Counted from the first letter of the stretch, positions 24,546 to 33,674 are shown. The stretch is 54,329 bases of DNA from Vibrio zhanjiangensis (GCF_030161235.1 NZ_BSPW01000094.1:1-54329); one strand, 5' to 3'. A program made the numbers and translations. The notes: generated from the sequence alone by a model not told the origin.

Positions 24546-24580
24546 ACCCCAAACTGTTTCATATAAACGGTTCTTGGGGT
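24546..24580 (+). promoter_or_regulatory. Leader hairpin of the rpsP-rplS operon
   Basis: ACCCCAA pairs with TTGGGGT, and the inner GTTT pairs with AAAC around a CATAT loop. A T-rich stretch (TTAATTTTATTTTTG) follows. It looks like a terminator or attenuator placed in the 5' leader, 30 bases before the rpsP start. Confidence 0.55.
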
Positions 24581-24613
24581 TAATTTTATTTTTGAGAAAG
24601 CAAAGAGGACGAC

Positions 24614-24862
24614 ATGGTAACCATTCGTTTGGCACGTCACGGCGCGAAGAAGCGTCCATTTTATCAAATCGTAGTAGCGGACAGCCGCAATGCTGCAACT
24701 GGCCGTTTCATTGAGAAAGTGGGTTTCTTTAACCCAACGGCTAAAGGTCAAGAAGAAGGTCTACGTCTAGACCTAGATCGCGTTAACCACTGGGTTGGTC
24801 AAGGCGCATCTCTATCTGACCGCGTAGCTAAGCTAGTGAAAGACGCTCAAAAAGCGGCTTAA
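24614..24862 (+). CDS. rpsP: 30S ribosomal protein S16
   Basis: An 82-residue small-subunit protein (MVTIRLARHGAKKRPFYQIV) matching the E. coli S16 layout. AGAGGA lies just before the start. It is the first gene of rpsP-rimM-trmD-rplS, the conserved ribosome operon downstream of ffh. Confidence 0.98.
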   Translation: MVTIRLARHGAKKRPFYQIVVADSRNAATGRFIEKVGFFNPTAKGQEEGLRLDLDRVNHWVGQGASLSDRVAKLVKDAQKAA

Positions 24863-24893
24863 TTCTTTAGATTTAAGAAGAAGTAATTAGCTT

Positions 24894-25442
24894 ATGTCGA
24901 TGAAAGGTAAAGAAACAATGAGCAGCGATAAGATTGTAGTAGGTAAGTTTGGTGCTTCTTACGGCATTCGTGGCTGGCTTAAGGTTTTTTCCTACACAGA
25001 CAATACTGAAAGTATATTTGATTACGCACCTTGGTTTATTAACCAAAAAGGTGAGTGGGTAGAGCACAAAGTTGAAAGCTGGAAGCGCCATAACAAAGGT
25101 TTGGTGGTAAAGCTGGAGGGTTTTAATTTGCGTGAAGAGGCGCAATTATTGACCAACTTTGAAATTGCAATTGACCCTGCTGTATTGCCAGAATTGCCAG
25201 AGGATGAATTCTACTGGCGTGATCTTATAGGAATGCAAGTAGTCACTGATAAAGGCTACGATTTGGGTATCGTCTCTGACATGCTTGAAACGGGTTCCAA
25301 CGATGTTTTGGTGGTAAAAGCGAATCTAAAAGATGCTTTTGGTCAAAAGGAACGACTAATTCCGTTCCTTGAAGAGCAAGTAATCAAATTAATTGATCGA
25401 CAAGCTCAACGGATCGAAGTTGACTGGGATCCTGGATTCTAA
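24894..25442 (+). CDS. rimM: Ribosome maturation factor RimM
   Basis: A 182-residue 30S assembly factor that binds S19. The N-terminal RimM domain has VVGKFGASYGIRGWLKVFSY and the C-terminal PRC barrel has EFYWRDLIGM and RLIPFLEEQV. An ATG at 24918 would drop eight residues; I kept the longer form because the V. cholerae protein, as I remember it, begins MSMKGKETM too. Second gene of the operon. Confidence 0.96.
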   Translation: MSMKGKETMSSDKIVVGKFGASYGIRGWLKVFSYTDNTESIFDYAPWFINQKGEWVEHKVESWKRHNKGLVVKLEGFNLREEAQLLTNFEIAIDPAVLPELPEDEFYWRDLIGMQVVTDKGYDLGIVSDMLETGSNDVLVVKANLKDAFGQKERLIPFLEEQVIKLIDRQAQRIEVDWDPGF

Positions 25443-25487
25443 CTCCAAGTAACGGAGCGAGTGAACCAAGTTTATATTGGTGAAAAC

Positions 25488-26231
25488 ATGTGGGTTGGCA
25501 TAATTAGCCTTTTTCCTGAAATGTTCCGCAGCGTTACTGATTATGGGGTAACAGGTCAAGCGGTTAAAAAAGGTCTTTTATCAGTAGATACGTGGAATCC
25601 TCGGGATTTCACTCATGATAAACATCGTACTGTCGATGATAGACCTTACGGTGGTGGCCCCGGTATGTTAATGATGGTACAGCCTTTGCGCGATGCTATC
25701 CATGCTGCGAAAAAAGCCTCACCGGGCAAGACGAAAGTTATCTACTTGTCTCCTCAAGGTCGTAAACTCGATCAAAAAGGGGTCGAAGAACTGGCAAGCA
25801 ATGAGAACTTGCTTCTTATTTGCGGTCGTTATGAAGGGGTAGATGAGCGTATCATCCAATCAGAAGTTGACCAAGAATGGTCAATTGGAGATTTTGTGAT
25901 GACGGGCGGTGAAATACCAGCCATGACGCTGATTGATTCTGTCTCAAGGTATATACCTGGAGTACTAGGAGATTTTGCGTCAGCAGAAGAAGATTCTTTT
26001 GCCAATGGTTTACTGGATTGCCCCCACTATACGCGACCAGAGGTGTTGGATGATCATCCAGTGCCTGAGGTACTGACGTCTGGTAACCATAACAACATTC
26101 GTCGCTGGCGACATAAGCAGTCGCTGGGTCGTACTTGGCTGAGAAGACCAGAGCTCCTGGAAAACCTAGCTCTGACTGACGAACAGGAACAATTACTGGC
26201 CGAGTTCATAAAAGAACATAATGATCAGTAA
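25488..26231 (+). CDS. trmD: tRNA (guanine37-N1)-methyltransferase TrmD
   Basis: A 247-residue SPOUT methyltransferase that makes m1G37 and prevents +1 frameshifting. The knot region has YLSPQGRKLDQ, CGRYEGVDERI and SIGDFVMTGGE, and catalytic Asp lies in EDSFANGLLDCPHYTRP. MWVGIISLFPEMF at 25488 matches E. coli exactly in layout. An alternative GTG at 25461 adds nine residues and has a better ribosome site (ACGGAG), so the true start is not settled. Confidence 0.96.
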   Translation: MWVGIISLFPEMFRSVTDYGVTGQAVKKGLLSVDTWNPRDFTHDKHRTVDDRPYGGGPGMLMMVQPLRDAIHAAKKASPGKTKVIYLSPQGRKLDQKGVEELASNENLLLICGRYEGVDERIIQSEVDQEWSIGDFVMTGGEIPAMTLIDSVSRYIPGVLGDFASAEEDSFANGLLDCPHYTRPEVLDDHPVPEVLTSGNHNNIRRWRHKQSLGRTWLRRPELLENLALTDEQEQLLAEFIKEHNDQ

Positions 26232-26272
26232 CCTATTAAATTTAGTATCAGTTTATTCTAGGAATATTGAAA

Positions 26273-26626
26273 ATGAGTAACATCATCAAAGCTCTTGAAG
26301 AAGAGCAAATGAAAAAAGACCTACCTAACTTTGCACCTGGTGACACAGTCGTTGTTCAAGTTAAGGTAAAAGAAGGTGATCGTGAGCGTCTACAGGCTTT
26401 TGAAGGCGTTGTAATCGGTATCCGTAACCGTGGTCTACACTCTGCATTTACCGTTCGTAAGATTTCTAACGGTGAAGGTGTGGAGCGTACGTTCCAAACT
26501 CACTCTCCAATGGTTGATAGCATTGAAGTTAAACGCCGTGGTGCAGTACGTCGTGCCAAGTTGTACTACCTACGTGAGCGTTCTGGTAAGTCAGCTCGTA
26601 TCAAAGAGAAACTTGCTAAGAAGTAA
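26273..26626 (+). CDS. rplS: 50S ribosomal protein L19
   Basis: A 117-residue large-subunit protein at the 30S-50S interface. FAPGDTVVVQVKVKEGDRER and the basic RRGAVRRAKLYYLRERSGK are typical. The ATG at 26273 was taken rather than an in-frame TTG two codons earlier. Last gene of the operon, with a strong terminator at 26655-26682. Confidence 0.98.
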   Translation: MSNIIKALEEEQMKKDLPNFAPGDTVVVQVKVKEGDRERLQAFEGVVIGIRNRGLHSAFTVRKISNGEGVERTFQTHSPMVDSIEVKRRGAVRRAKLYYLRERSGKSARIKEKLAKK

Positions 26627-26654
26627 TGCTTTAACTAGCGTTCTCATAGTATTA

Positions 26655-26682
26655 GCGGAGACCAGTTGGTCTCCGCTTTTTT
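26655..26682 (+). terminator. Terminator of the rpsP-rplS operon
   Basis: GCGGAGACC and GGTCTCCGC form a nine-base-pair stem with a four-base loop, followed by T6. A textbook intrinsic terminator. Confidence 0.95.
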
Positions 26683-26710
26683 GTATCTAAGAACATCGAT
26701 CCTAGTTGAA

Positions 26711-26905
26711 TCAATGCTGTTCTTCAGACCAACCATCGGCATCAGACATGTCCGGTGCCCCAGGAATCAAATTTTCTTCATCGGCCCAATCTCCGAAATC
26801 TATCATCTGACATTGCTTGCTGCAAAATGGCCTGTAAGAGCTATTTTCTTCCCACTTGACGTCCGTACCGCACTTTGGGCAAGGGACGGTAAAGGTTTTG
26901 GACAT
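26711..26905 (-). CDS. yacG: DNA gyrase inhibitor YacG
   Basis: A 64-residue zinc protein that binds GyrB and inhibits gyrase. The zinc ligands are CPKC (residues 9-12) and CSKQC further on; DFGDWADEE and an acidic C-terminus follow. MSKTFTVPCPKC at 26905 was taken as the start; the frame extends upstream without family match. Downstream of zapD, as in E. coli (coaE-zapD-yacG). Confidence 0.95.
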   Translation of the reverse strand: MSKTFTVPCPKCGTDVKWEENSSYRPFCSKQCQMIDFGDWADEENLIPGAPDMSDADGWSEEQH

Positions 26906-26937
26906 GACGATCCTCTTTACGAAATACTTATCAAAGG

Positions 26938-27678
26938 TTAGCTGCAAACAGCCAATCGGAACTCGATATTATCGCAGGAAGCTTGTCCTGAAGCAAAAAA
27001 GATAAATTTGATAGCAAAACGATTCTTGTGGCCTGAAATCATAGGGTAGACACCGTACTCCATTGGAATTTCCAAGCGTAAAATATTGGCGTCCTCAGCA
27101 TCACTTTGATAAAAGCCCGCTCGCGCTTCTTGCTGGTGGAAATGCCCTGTTTCTCGTGTTAGGCGTAACCAGAGGTTAAGGGCGTCTGTTAAAGGCTTCA
27201 GATTTTCTAGCCATTGTCGACTGTCTTCAGTTTTTTGCTTTAAGGGGAGGTGCAACCAATGATGAAGAGCAGGTAAATCGAAGCAGCATGAACCTCCCGG
27301 CAGATTAAATCTTTGTCTGATTGTACTTAGGAAGCGATCTTCTTTTAGGCTCTGACCAAACCGCTCGGCAGCCATGAGCTTACTGTGAACTTCATCTACT
27401 TCGGCCAAAATATTATTCAGCATCTTTTGGTCAACATCTTCAACATGTAGCCATGAACGATAGGAAAGACGCTGCTTTTCAATATCTTTAGCCAATTCAC
27501 TTTTGAGTTGGATTTGCTCAAAAATCTCAAGTAGATCAAATAGTGAGCGAAAAAATAACAGGTGCTGCATATCATCACTAAATTGTGATGACATATTTAA
27601 TTGATTGAGCAAGGCTTCAACGCGCAAATATATGCGTGTCTTCTCGTTTAATGGATGTTCAAAATAGTGCGTTGTCAT
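26938..27678 (-). CDS. zapD: Cell division protein ZapD
   Basis: A 246-residue cytoplasmic protein that bundles FtsZ filaments at the division ring. Family features are YFEHPLNEKTRIYLRVEAL at the N-terminus, GGSCCFDLPALHHWLHLP in the middle and EIPMEYGVYPMISGHKNRFA near the C-terminus. It lies between coaE and yacG on the same strand with gaps of about 30 bases. Confidence 0.95.
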   Translation of the reverse strand: MTTHYFEHPLNEKTRIYLRVEALLNQLNMSSQFSDDMQHLLFFRSLFDLLEIFEQIQLKSELAKDIEKQRLSYRSWLHVEDVDQKMLNNILAEVDEVHSKLMAAERFGQSLKEDRFLSTIRQRFNLPGGSCCFDLPALHHWLHLPLKQKTEDSRQWLENLKPLTDALNLWLRLTRETGHFHQQEARAGFYQSDAEDANILRLEIPMEYGVYPMISGHKNRFAIKFIFFASGQASCDNIEFRLAVCS

Positions 27679-27705
27679 TCCATATAGCCTTAGATTGTTC
27701 TTCCC

Positions 27706-28320
27706 TTATTCTGACCGATTTCTCATACTTAATTCTAGATACTTTTTATGTAATTCTGTGATTTGAGGCAAAAGTTCTTTGTTTTTTGCATTATTTTTAA
27801 TCACATCATCGGCAATTGCGAGCTTCTCGGCACGGCTTGCCTGAGCCGCAATGATGGATTGAGCCTGTCCAAGATTAACCTTATCTCTTTCCATTGTTCT
27901 TTGTAACTGCGTTTGTTCATCGACATCAACGACCAAGACTCTATCAGTCAAGTTTTGTAAGTTATTCTCGACTAATAATGGTACTACGAGCAGTACATAT
28001 TGCGATGAAGCTTTAGCAATATCGACTTTCATTTTTTCCCTAATCATAGGGTGAAGTAACCCATTGAGCCATGTTTTGTTTTCTTCGCATGTGAAGACTA
28101 TATCTCTTAGTTTAGCTCGATTTAGTGTTCCGTCACTCAATAAGATGTTTGGGCCAAAACGAGAACTTATACTTTCTAACCCTTTAGACCCTTTTTCGAC
28201 GACTTGTCTAGCGATAATATCAGCGTCAATAACGTCGATACCAAAGTGCTGATTAAATAGATTCGCTACTGTGGTTTTGCCACTCGCAATACCACCAGTT
28301 AATCCGACAACATAAGACAT
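27706..28320 (-). CDS. coaE: Dephospho-CoA kinase
   Basis: A 204-residue kinase that phosphorylates the ribose 3'-OH of dephospho-CoA, the last step of CoA synthesis. The P-loop is GLTGGIASGKTTVANLF, and DADIIARQVVEKGSKGL follows. MSYVVGLTGG was taken as the start, at one base from the pilD stop, so coaE is translated with pilD. CoA made here meets the demand of the pyruvate dehydrogenase genes further right and of the pan genes at the right end. Confidence 0.96.
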   Translation of the reverse strand: MSYVVGLTGGIASGKTTVANLFNQHFGIDVIDADIIARQVVEKGSKGLESISSRFGPNILLSDGTLNRAKLRDIVFTCEENKTWLNGLLHPMIREKMKVDIAKASSQYVLLVVPLLVENNLQNLTDRVLVVDVDEQTQLQRTMERDKVNLGQAQSIIAAQASRAEKLAIADDVIKNNAKNKELLPQITELHKKYLELSMRNRSE

Positions 28321-28321
28321 A

Positions 28322-29191
28322 TCAAATTCCAACAATTTGAGCAAAATACCAGTTTACAATATCTTTTCCCCAAATCGCACCAATCCAGCCTGCGATAGCA
28401 AGGTATGGACCAAAAGGAAATGCTCTATCTATTCCTTGCTTTTTCATGCGCAATTGTATGAGGCCGAATATGAGCCCAACAAAAGAAGAGAGTAAGATAA
28501 TCATGGGTAAATATTGCCAACCTAGCCAAGCCCCTAGAGCTGATAACAGTTTAAAATCACCATAGCCCATTCCTTCCTTGCCCGTAATGATTTTAAAGAG
28601 CCAATAGACTGACCACAAACATAAGTAGCCTGCAATGGCGCCTACAACCGAATCTTGCAGTGTCACAGGACTTATTCCCATCAAAGATAGAGTAATACCT
28701 GACCAGACAAGTGGCAGAGTCAGTTGGTCAGGCAAAAGCATGGTATCCAAATCAATAAACGTGGCTGCAATCAGGACAAAGGTAAAAAAGAGCAGGGCAA
28801 TAGAAAAATAGCTAACATCAAATTGATATGCTATCACAAAGCAAGAAAGCGCCGATATCAGCTCAATGAGAGGATAGCGTACGCTTATTTTTTCTTGGCA
28901 ATGGTGACATTTGCCTCTTAATATTAACCAACTCAGCAAAGGGATATTGTCACGTATGCGAATTGGCGTTTTACATTTTGGGCAGTGCGAACCTGGAGTG
29001 CTGAGGTTAAAATGGTCTACAGGCGGTTTAATTTGAGATTCAGGGAAGCAATCAGCGCACTCTTTGCGCCATTCATATTCCATGATCTTAGGTAAACGAT
29101 GAATGACAACATTGAGAAAACTTCCGATGATCAGGCCGAATAAAGTGGCTAGGGCTGGAAATAACCACGGGTAGTAAATAAACAGATCCAT
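28322..29191 (-). CDS. pilD: Type IV prepilin peptidase PilD
   Basis: A 289-residue inner-membrane aspartyl protease and N-methyltransferase. It cleaves the leader of type IV pilins and type II secretion pseudopilins. The cytoplasmic domain has a zinc tetracysteine (CPKCKTP then CHHC). Catalytic Asp residues are in FIDLDTMLLPD and in the GMGYGDFKLLSALGAWLG motif. About eight membrane helices are visible. It is the last gene of the pilA-pilB-pilC-pilD order and is followed at once by coaE. Confidence 0.97.
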   Translation of the reverse strand: MDLFIYYPWLFPALATLFGLIIGSFLNVVIHRLPKIMEYEWRKECADCFPESQIKPPVDHFNLSTPGSHCPKCKTPIRIRDNIPLLSWLILRGKCHHCQEKISVRYPLIELISALSCFVIAYQFDVSYFSIALLFFTFVLIAATFIDLDTMLLPDQLTLPLVWSGITLSLMGISPVTLQDSVVGAIAGYLCLWSVYWLFKIITGKEGMGYGDFKLLSALGAWLGWQYLPMIILLSSFVGLIFGLIQLRMKKQGIDRAFPFGPYLAIAGWIGAIWGKDIVNWYFAQIVGI

Positions 29192-29240
29192 ATTTGACTC
29201 AACCTATTGGGGAAGCTGGCAGTGGCTTAAGAGGGTTATA

Positions 29241-30458
29241 TTAGCCCATTACACTCACTAAGTTAAAGATGGGCAAGTACATAGCGATCACTAAACTGGA
29301 TACAATTGTACCAAGTATCACGATCATAATGGGTTCAAATGCTTGACTCATACGCTCAATGGTCTTTTCAAGCTCACGTTCATATTCATTTGCTATTCGA
29401 TGGAGCATGTCTGTAAGTCTTCCTGACTCCTCCCCCAACATAATCATTTGCATCATAAATTGAGGAAAAACGCCACTTTGACGCATTGCTATGTGCAAAG
29501 CTTGACCAGAATTTACCTCCTCAGTCACGACATCGATCATTTTTTGATAGTAGGTGCTTTCGCATGTTTGTACGGAAGCATGCAAACTTGGTGTGATAGG
29601 TAGCCCAGAATCGCAGCAGGTGGCCAAGGTTCTACAAAATTGGGTAAAACAAGTCAAATTGTGAAGATTACCAATATAAGGTAGATGTACTTTTACACTA
29701 TCTAACCATTCTCGACAACGGCGAGAGTGGTGGTATCCATGGAGAATCAACCAAATAGTTAAAGTAATCGTTATCCCGATATAAGGCCCGTAATTTTGAG
29801 TCGCTTGTGATAAATAGATCACTTGCTGAGTAAACCAAGGTAGAGGGGCATTGTGATTTGAAAACATTTGCTCAAGTTCAGGAATAACTTGAGTTAGCAT
29901 GAGTATGGTAACGAGTAAGGCCGTCCCAAGTACTAAACAAGGATAAATAGCGGCGGTTAAAGCCTTTGAACGAATATACTCAAGTTTCTCTCTATGGCTG
30001 GCTATTCGTTCTAACGATTCAGCGAGTCTCCCTGTCTTTTCTCCAGCGTTAACAATCGCTAGAAATATAGGGTCGAAATGGTCAGAGGATTGTTTAAGAG
30101 CTTGAGTGACGGATAAACCCGCTTCGAGTTTTTGCCGTATTTGCCAAATAAGAGCGGTGATTCCCGCTTTTGCTGAAGTGTTTGCAATGAGTTTTAGTGA
30201 GGTAGTAATTGGCAGCCCAGCATCTATCATGCTTGACCACTGGCGACTCAGGCGAGTGATATCCTGTTTATTGAATCTTTCTTGTATCCGTTTGTTGAAG
30301 GGCAGTGGCTGTTTTAAGATTAGTCGAACATCAATGTTTTGTTCGCATAAATATTCGAGCACCTGTGTTTGGCATAGGGCGACGACTTTCCCTCGTTTTT
30401 TTTGGCCTTTTGAATCTATTCCACGCCAAAGATAATAGTTTAATTTTGGAGTAGGCAT
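29241..30458 (-). CDS. pilC: Type IV pilus inner-membrane platform protein PilC
   Basis: A 405-residue GspF/PilC family protein of the pilus assembly platform, with two T2SF domains. The first has RLSRQWSSMIDAGLPITTSL and GEKTGRLAESLERIA; the second has FCRTLATCCDSGLPITPSLH and GEESGRLTDMLHRIA. Three membrane helices are visible. MPTPKLNYYLWRGID at 30458 was taken as the start; a longer frame upstream overlaps pilB. Gap to pilB is 16 bases. Confidence 0.96.
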   Translation of the reverse strand: MPTPKLNYYLWRGIDSKGQKKRGKVVALCQTQVLEYLCEQNIDVRLILKQPLPFNKRIQERFNKQDITRLSRQWSSMIDAGLPITTSLKLIANTSAKAGITALIWQIRQKLEAGLSVTQALKQSSDHFDPIFLAIVNAGEKTGRLAESLERIASHREKLEYIRSKALTAAIYPCLVLGTALLVTILMLTQVIPELEQMFSNHNAPLPWFTQQVIYLSQATQNYGPYIGITITLTIWLILHGYHHSRRCREWLDSVKVHLPYIGNLHNLTCFTQFCRTLATCCDSGLPITPSLHASVQTCESTYYQKMIDVVTEEVNSGQALHIAMRQSGVFPQFMMQMIMLGEESGRLTDMLHRIANEYERELEKTIERMSQAFEPIMIVILGTIVSSLVIAMYLPIFNLVSVMG

Positions 30459-30474
30459 ATGAATACTTATCTTA

Positions 30475-32136
30475 TCATGCCAAGACTCGTTGGACTTCTG
30501 CGTAGCTAGTGACGCCTTGACAAATCTTCTCCATTCCAAGTCGGTAGAGTGGGGTCATTCCTTGCCTTTTTGCGATCTTTTCTAATTCATGTACGGGGGC
30601 ATTTTTCAGAATCGAATGGCTTAACTCAGGAGTGATATTCAGCATTTCATAGATACCGATTCGCCCTAAATACCCTTGATTGCATGCGCTGCAACCCTCA
30701 TTACTCGCTTGGTAACAGGAGGATTTTTCTAACTCGGAAGCGTGATCTGGATGATCCGTTGGGGATTTGCACAAGGGACAAAGTCTGCGTAGCAACCTCT
30801 GAGCGATAACTAGAATAAGAGAGGTCGCTATATTGTGCGGCTCTATACCTATATTTTTCAGTCTATCAATAGCTTCTGTGCTTGAATTTGTGTGCAGAGT
30901 AGCGAGAACAAGATGACCAGTTTGCGCCGCTTTAGTGGCAATATCCGCCGTTTCTTTATCTCGTATTTCTCCAACCATGATGACATCTGGATCTTGACGG
31001 AGAAAAGCACGTAGAGCTTCAGCAAAGCCAAATCCTATCTGAGGTTGAATCTGGACCTGATTGATTCCAGATAAACTGATTTCAATGGGATCTTCCGCAG
31101 CTGCAATATTGCGGCTTTGATTGTTTAGTATAGTGAGTCCAGTGTATAAAGACTGAGTTTTACCGCTCCCAGTTGGTCCGGTAATAAGGATAAGGCCTTG
31201 GGGCTTGTTGAGGGCCTGCTCGAAAAGTAGGCGCTGTGAATAGCTATAGCCAAGCACTTCAAGATCTAGACTGATGACCTGATTATCGAGAATTCTCAAC
31301 ACCACTTTTTCACCCCACATAGTGGGTAAAGTGGACATTCGGATGTGAATGGGCGTGGATTCTGCTAGATTGAGAGTGATGCGGCCATCTTGAGGCAAAC
31401 GGCGTTCAGAAATATCAAGCTGAGCTAAAATTTTTAGCCTAGCGACGAGTCTTTTACAAATTTGGTAAGGAGGCTGCTCGACTTCGATGAGCAAACCATC
31501 ACAGCGAAATCGGATTCTAAACCACCCATCATAAGGCTCAAAGTGGATATCCGAGGCTTTTTTCCGTACAGCCTCGACAATTATTTGATGTATGTAGCGA
31601 CTAATTGGAGAGCTGTCTTGCTCAACATCCGGTCGTATCTCTCCTTCATCAGCAATTAAATTCTGGAGGTCATGAAGGCTTATATTATCCTTTCTGTGTG
31701 TCAGGTTTCCCTTATCCGATCCTAGTAATGACTTTATGGTAGAAATGAGTAGGCTTATATCGATGAGCACGGGCTTTATATGGAAGCCTGTCGTGAAATA
31801 AAATGCTTGCTCTATACTCGAATCTGACGGATCGGTAACGGCGACAACGAGTCTATTATTTTGTATTGCTAGGGGTAATGCTAAGTGCTGGCGGATTAGA
31901 TGGTTAATCGTCCACTGCTTACAACATGATTGATAATCAAATCTTTCTAAGCTGACAATGGGAAGGTTGAAAAGCTTACTCAGAGCCTCCGTCAGTATCT
32001 TAGAAGTGACATTATCAAATTCCATCAGCGCCGAACAGACATCGGTTTTATTGTCTGCCATGGCAGCAAATGTTAATTTCACTTGTTCAGCACTGATTAT
32101 ATTGGCGCTGTGCAAAAAATCGGGAAGCTGAGTCAT
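30475..32136 (-). CDS. pilB: Type IV pilus assembly ATPase PilB
   Basis: A 553-residue hexameric ATPase that powers pilus extension. The N-terminal MshEN domain spans about residues 1-150. The C-terminal ATPase has Walker A (GPTGSGKTQSLYTGL), an Asp box, Walker B (RQDPDVIMVGEIRD) and a His box (AQTGHLVLATLHTNSS). A tetracysteine zinc motif follows (CPLCKSP, CSACNQGY). MTQLPDFLHSANI was taken as the start, two bases from the pilA stop. Confidence 0.96.
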   Translation of the reverse strand: MTQLPDFLHSANIISAEQVKLTFAAMADNKTDVCSALMEFDNVTSKILTEALSKLFNLPIVSLERFDYQSCCKQWTINHLIRQHLALPLAIQNNRLVVAVTDPSDSSIEQAFYFTTGFHIKPVLIDISLLISTIKSLLGSDKGNLTHRKDNISLHDLQNLIADEGEIRPDVEQDSSPISRYIHQIIVEAVRKKASDIHFEPYDGWFRIRFRCDGLLIEVEQPPYQICKRLVARLKILAQLDISERRLPQDGRITLNLAESTPIHIRMSTLPTMWGEKVVLRILDNQVISLDLEVLGYSYSQRLLFEQALNKPQGLILITGPTGSGKTQSLYTGLTILNNQSRNIAAAEDPIEISLSGINQVQIQPQIGFGFAEALRAFLRQDPDVIMVGEIRDKETADIATKAAQTGHLVLATLHTNSSTEAIDRLKNIGIEPHNIATSLILVIAQRLLRRLCPLCKSPTDHPDHASELEKSSCYQASNEGCSACNQGYLGRIGIYEMLNITPELSHSILKNAPVHELEKIAKRQGMTPLYRLGMEKICQGVTSYAEVQRVLA

Positions 32137-32138
32137 TT

Positions 32139-32564
32139 TTAGCTCTCTGGACACCAATGCTGGCTATCAATGCCAGTACATTCCAAGCGCCAAGCTAGCC
32201 CACTTATGGATACGTTGCTAGTCAGTGAGAGAGTGGCGTCTGCAGGTAGTGAGCCTTTTGCATTTGTTGCTGTCGCCTTGATGATATTTTCTCCACCAAC
32301 CGCAAGAGCTTCAATCGAGTAACCGCTGAAGTCTTGCTTTAGTGGTACGCCGTTTTTGCCAGAAGTGCATTGTTGTGCTTCCCCTGTCGTGGATGCACAA
32401 ATACCAACGGCCATTTTCATCGCCGACATAGTGCTTAATATTTCACTTGCATGGGCGCGTTTGGTGTAATTTTGATAGGTCGGAACGGCAAAAGATGACA
32501 AGATGCCTATGATGGCAACAACTATCATCAGTTCAATGAGGGTAAAGCCAAGTGATGTTTTCAT
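32139..32564 (-). CDS. pilA: Type IV major pilin PilA
   Basis: A 141-residue prepilin. The leader MKTSLG is cut before Phe, giving FTLIELMIVVAIIGILSSFA, the N-terminal helix with Glu5. Two Cys pairs are visible: CASTTGEAQQC in the middle and CTGIDSQHWC near the C-terminus, which would close the D-region disulphide. In vibrios the PilA pilus serves DNA uptake, attachment and biofilm. The variable C-terminal half is typical of strain-to-strain divergence. The start at 32564 is set by the leader peptide. Confidence 0.93.
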   Translation of the reverse strand: MKTSLGFTLIELMIVVAIIGILSSFAVPTYQNYTKRAHASEILSTMSAMKMAVGICASTTGEAQQCTSGKNGVPLKQDFSGYSIEALAVGGENIIKATATNAKGSLPADATLSLTSNVSISGLAWRLECTGIDSQHWCPES

Positions 32565-32786
32565 TGTGGCTAACACCATTAATTGTTTGTGTAGGAAGTT
32601 ACTATCGATAATATGAAAACAAACAGACATCGGCATGGACAATAGAATAAAGGGGTGAAAGCTGTTGGCTCAATTAATCACTTGTCCACATAGCGGTTGC
32701 ATAGTGGTTAGAATGACGAGCAAATTTTCTATTGCTAAGGGAATTGAGTAAATGGAAGAGAGAGTTGTAAGCTCTCTCTGAGACTG

Positions 32787-33674
32787 CTATTTGAAACGCA
32801 TCGATAAGTCTAACGCTTTGATGTGTTTTGTTAATGCCCCCACCGAAATATAATCTACGCCCGTTTGCGCGTATTCTCTTAATGTCTGCAAAGTGACATT
32901 TCCTGAATTTTCCAAAGCTGCGCGACCTGCATTGATTTTAACTGCTTCACGCATCATGTCTGTGGTGAAGTTATCCAGCATAATAATATCGGCACCAGCA
33001 TCAATGGCTTCTCTAAGTTCTTGTAAGCTTTCTGTTTCGACTTCAATAGGCTTACCTGGGTGCAGCTGCTTTGCCGTATGTATGGTTTGAGTAATACCCC
33101 CATTGGCAATAATGTGGTTTTCTTTGATAAGGTAAGCATCGAACACGCCAATACGATGATTAAAGCCCCCTCCGCATGCGACCGCATATTTTAACGCGCT
33201 GCGTAAGCCGGGAATCGTTTTACGGGTATCGAGTAGACGGCAGCCAGTTCCTTCAAGTTGCTTGGCATATTGAGCTGTAATTGTCGCGCATCCTGAAAGT
33301 GTTTGTATGAAATTCATGGCATTTCGTTCGCCAGTGAGTAAGGCTCGTGATGGGCCAGAAAGGTGACAAAGAACTTGGTTTGGCTCAACTTCTTCTCCAT
33401 CTTTAACGTACCATTCAATTTTAACTTCATCACCCAGTTGCTTGAACACTTCATCTGCCCAATCGCGCCCACAAAATATCCCATGTTCACGAGTTATTAT
33501 GGTTGCTTCATTATGGGCGTTTTCTGGGATTAAACTTGCGGTAATATCTGCAGCTGGATCAAGTGTGCCACCCAAATCTTCTTTAATTGCTTCTGTTACC
33601 GAGCGAGATATTTCCTGTGGCAGTTGTTGTTTCAAATACTCGAGACGTTCTTTGCTGTTATGGGGATGTTTCAT
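32787..33674 (-). CDS. nadC: Quinolinate phosphoribosyltransferase NadC
   Basis: A 295-residue enzyme that converts quinolinate and PRPP to nicotinate mononucleotide in NAD synthesis. Characteristic stretches are LLTGERNAMNFIQTLSGCAT, LDTRKTIPGLRSALKYAVACGG and the C-terminal GVDYISVGALTKH. It is upstream of pilA on the same strand, with a 222-base gap holding the pilA promoter region. It is divergent from ampD, as in E. coli (nadC/ampD). Confidence 0.97.
   Translation of the reverse strand: MKHPHNSKERLEYLKQQLPQEISRSVTEAIKEDLGGTLDPAADITASLIPENAHNEATIITREHGIFCGRDWADEVFKQLGDEVKIEWYVKDGEEVEPNQVLCHLSGPSRALLTGERNAMNFIQTLSGCATITAQYAKQLEGTGCRLLDTRKTIPGLRSALKYAVACGGGFNHRIGVFDAYLIKENHIIANGGITQTIHTAKQLHPGKPIEVETESLQELREAIDAGADIIMLDNFTTDMMREAVKINAGRAALENSGNVTLQTLREYAQTGVDYISVGALTKHIKALDLSMRFK

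Noticed and set aside
24485..24751. Minus-strand frame over the rpsP leader
   Set aside because: No ribosome site and overlaps rpsP and its leader structure.
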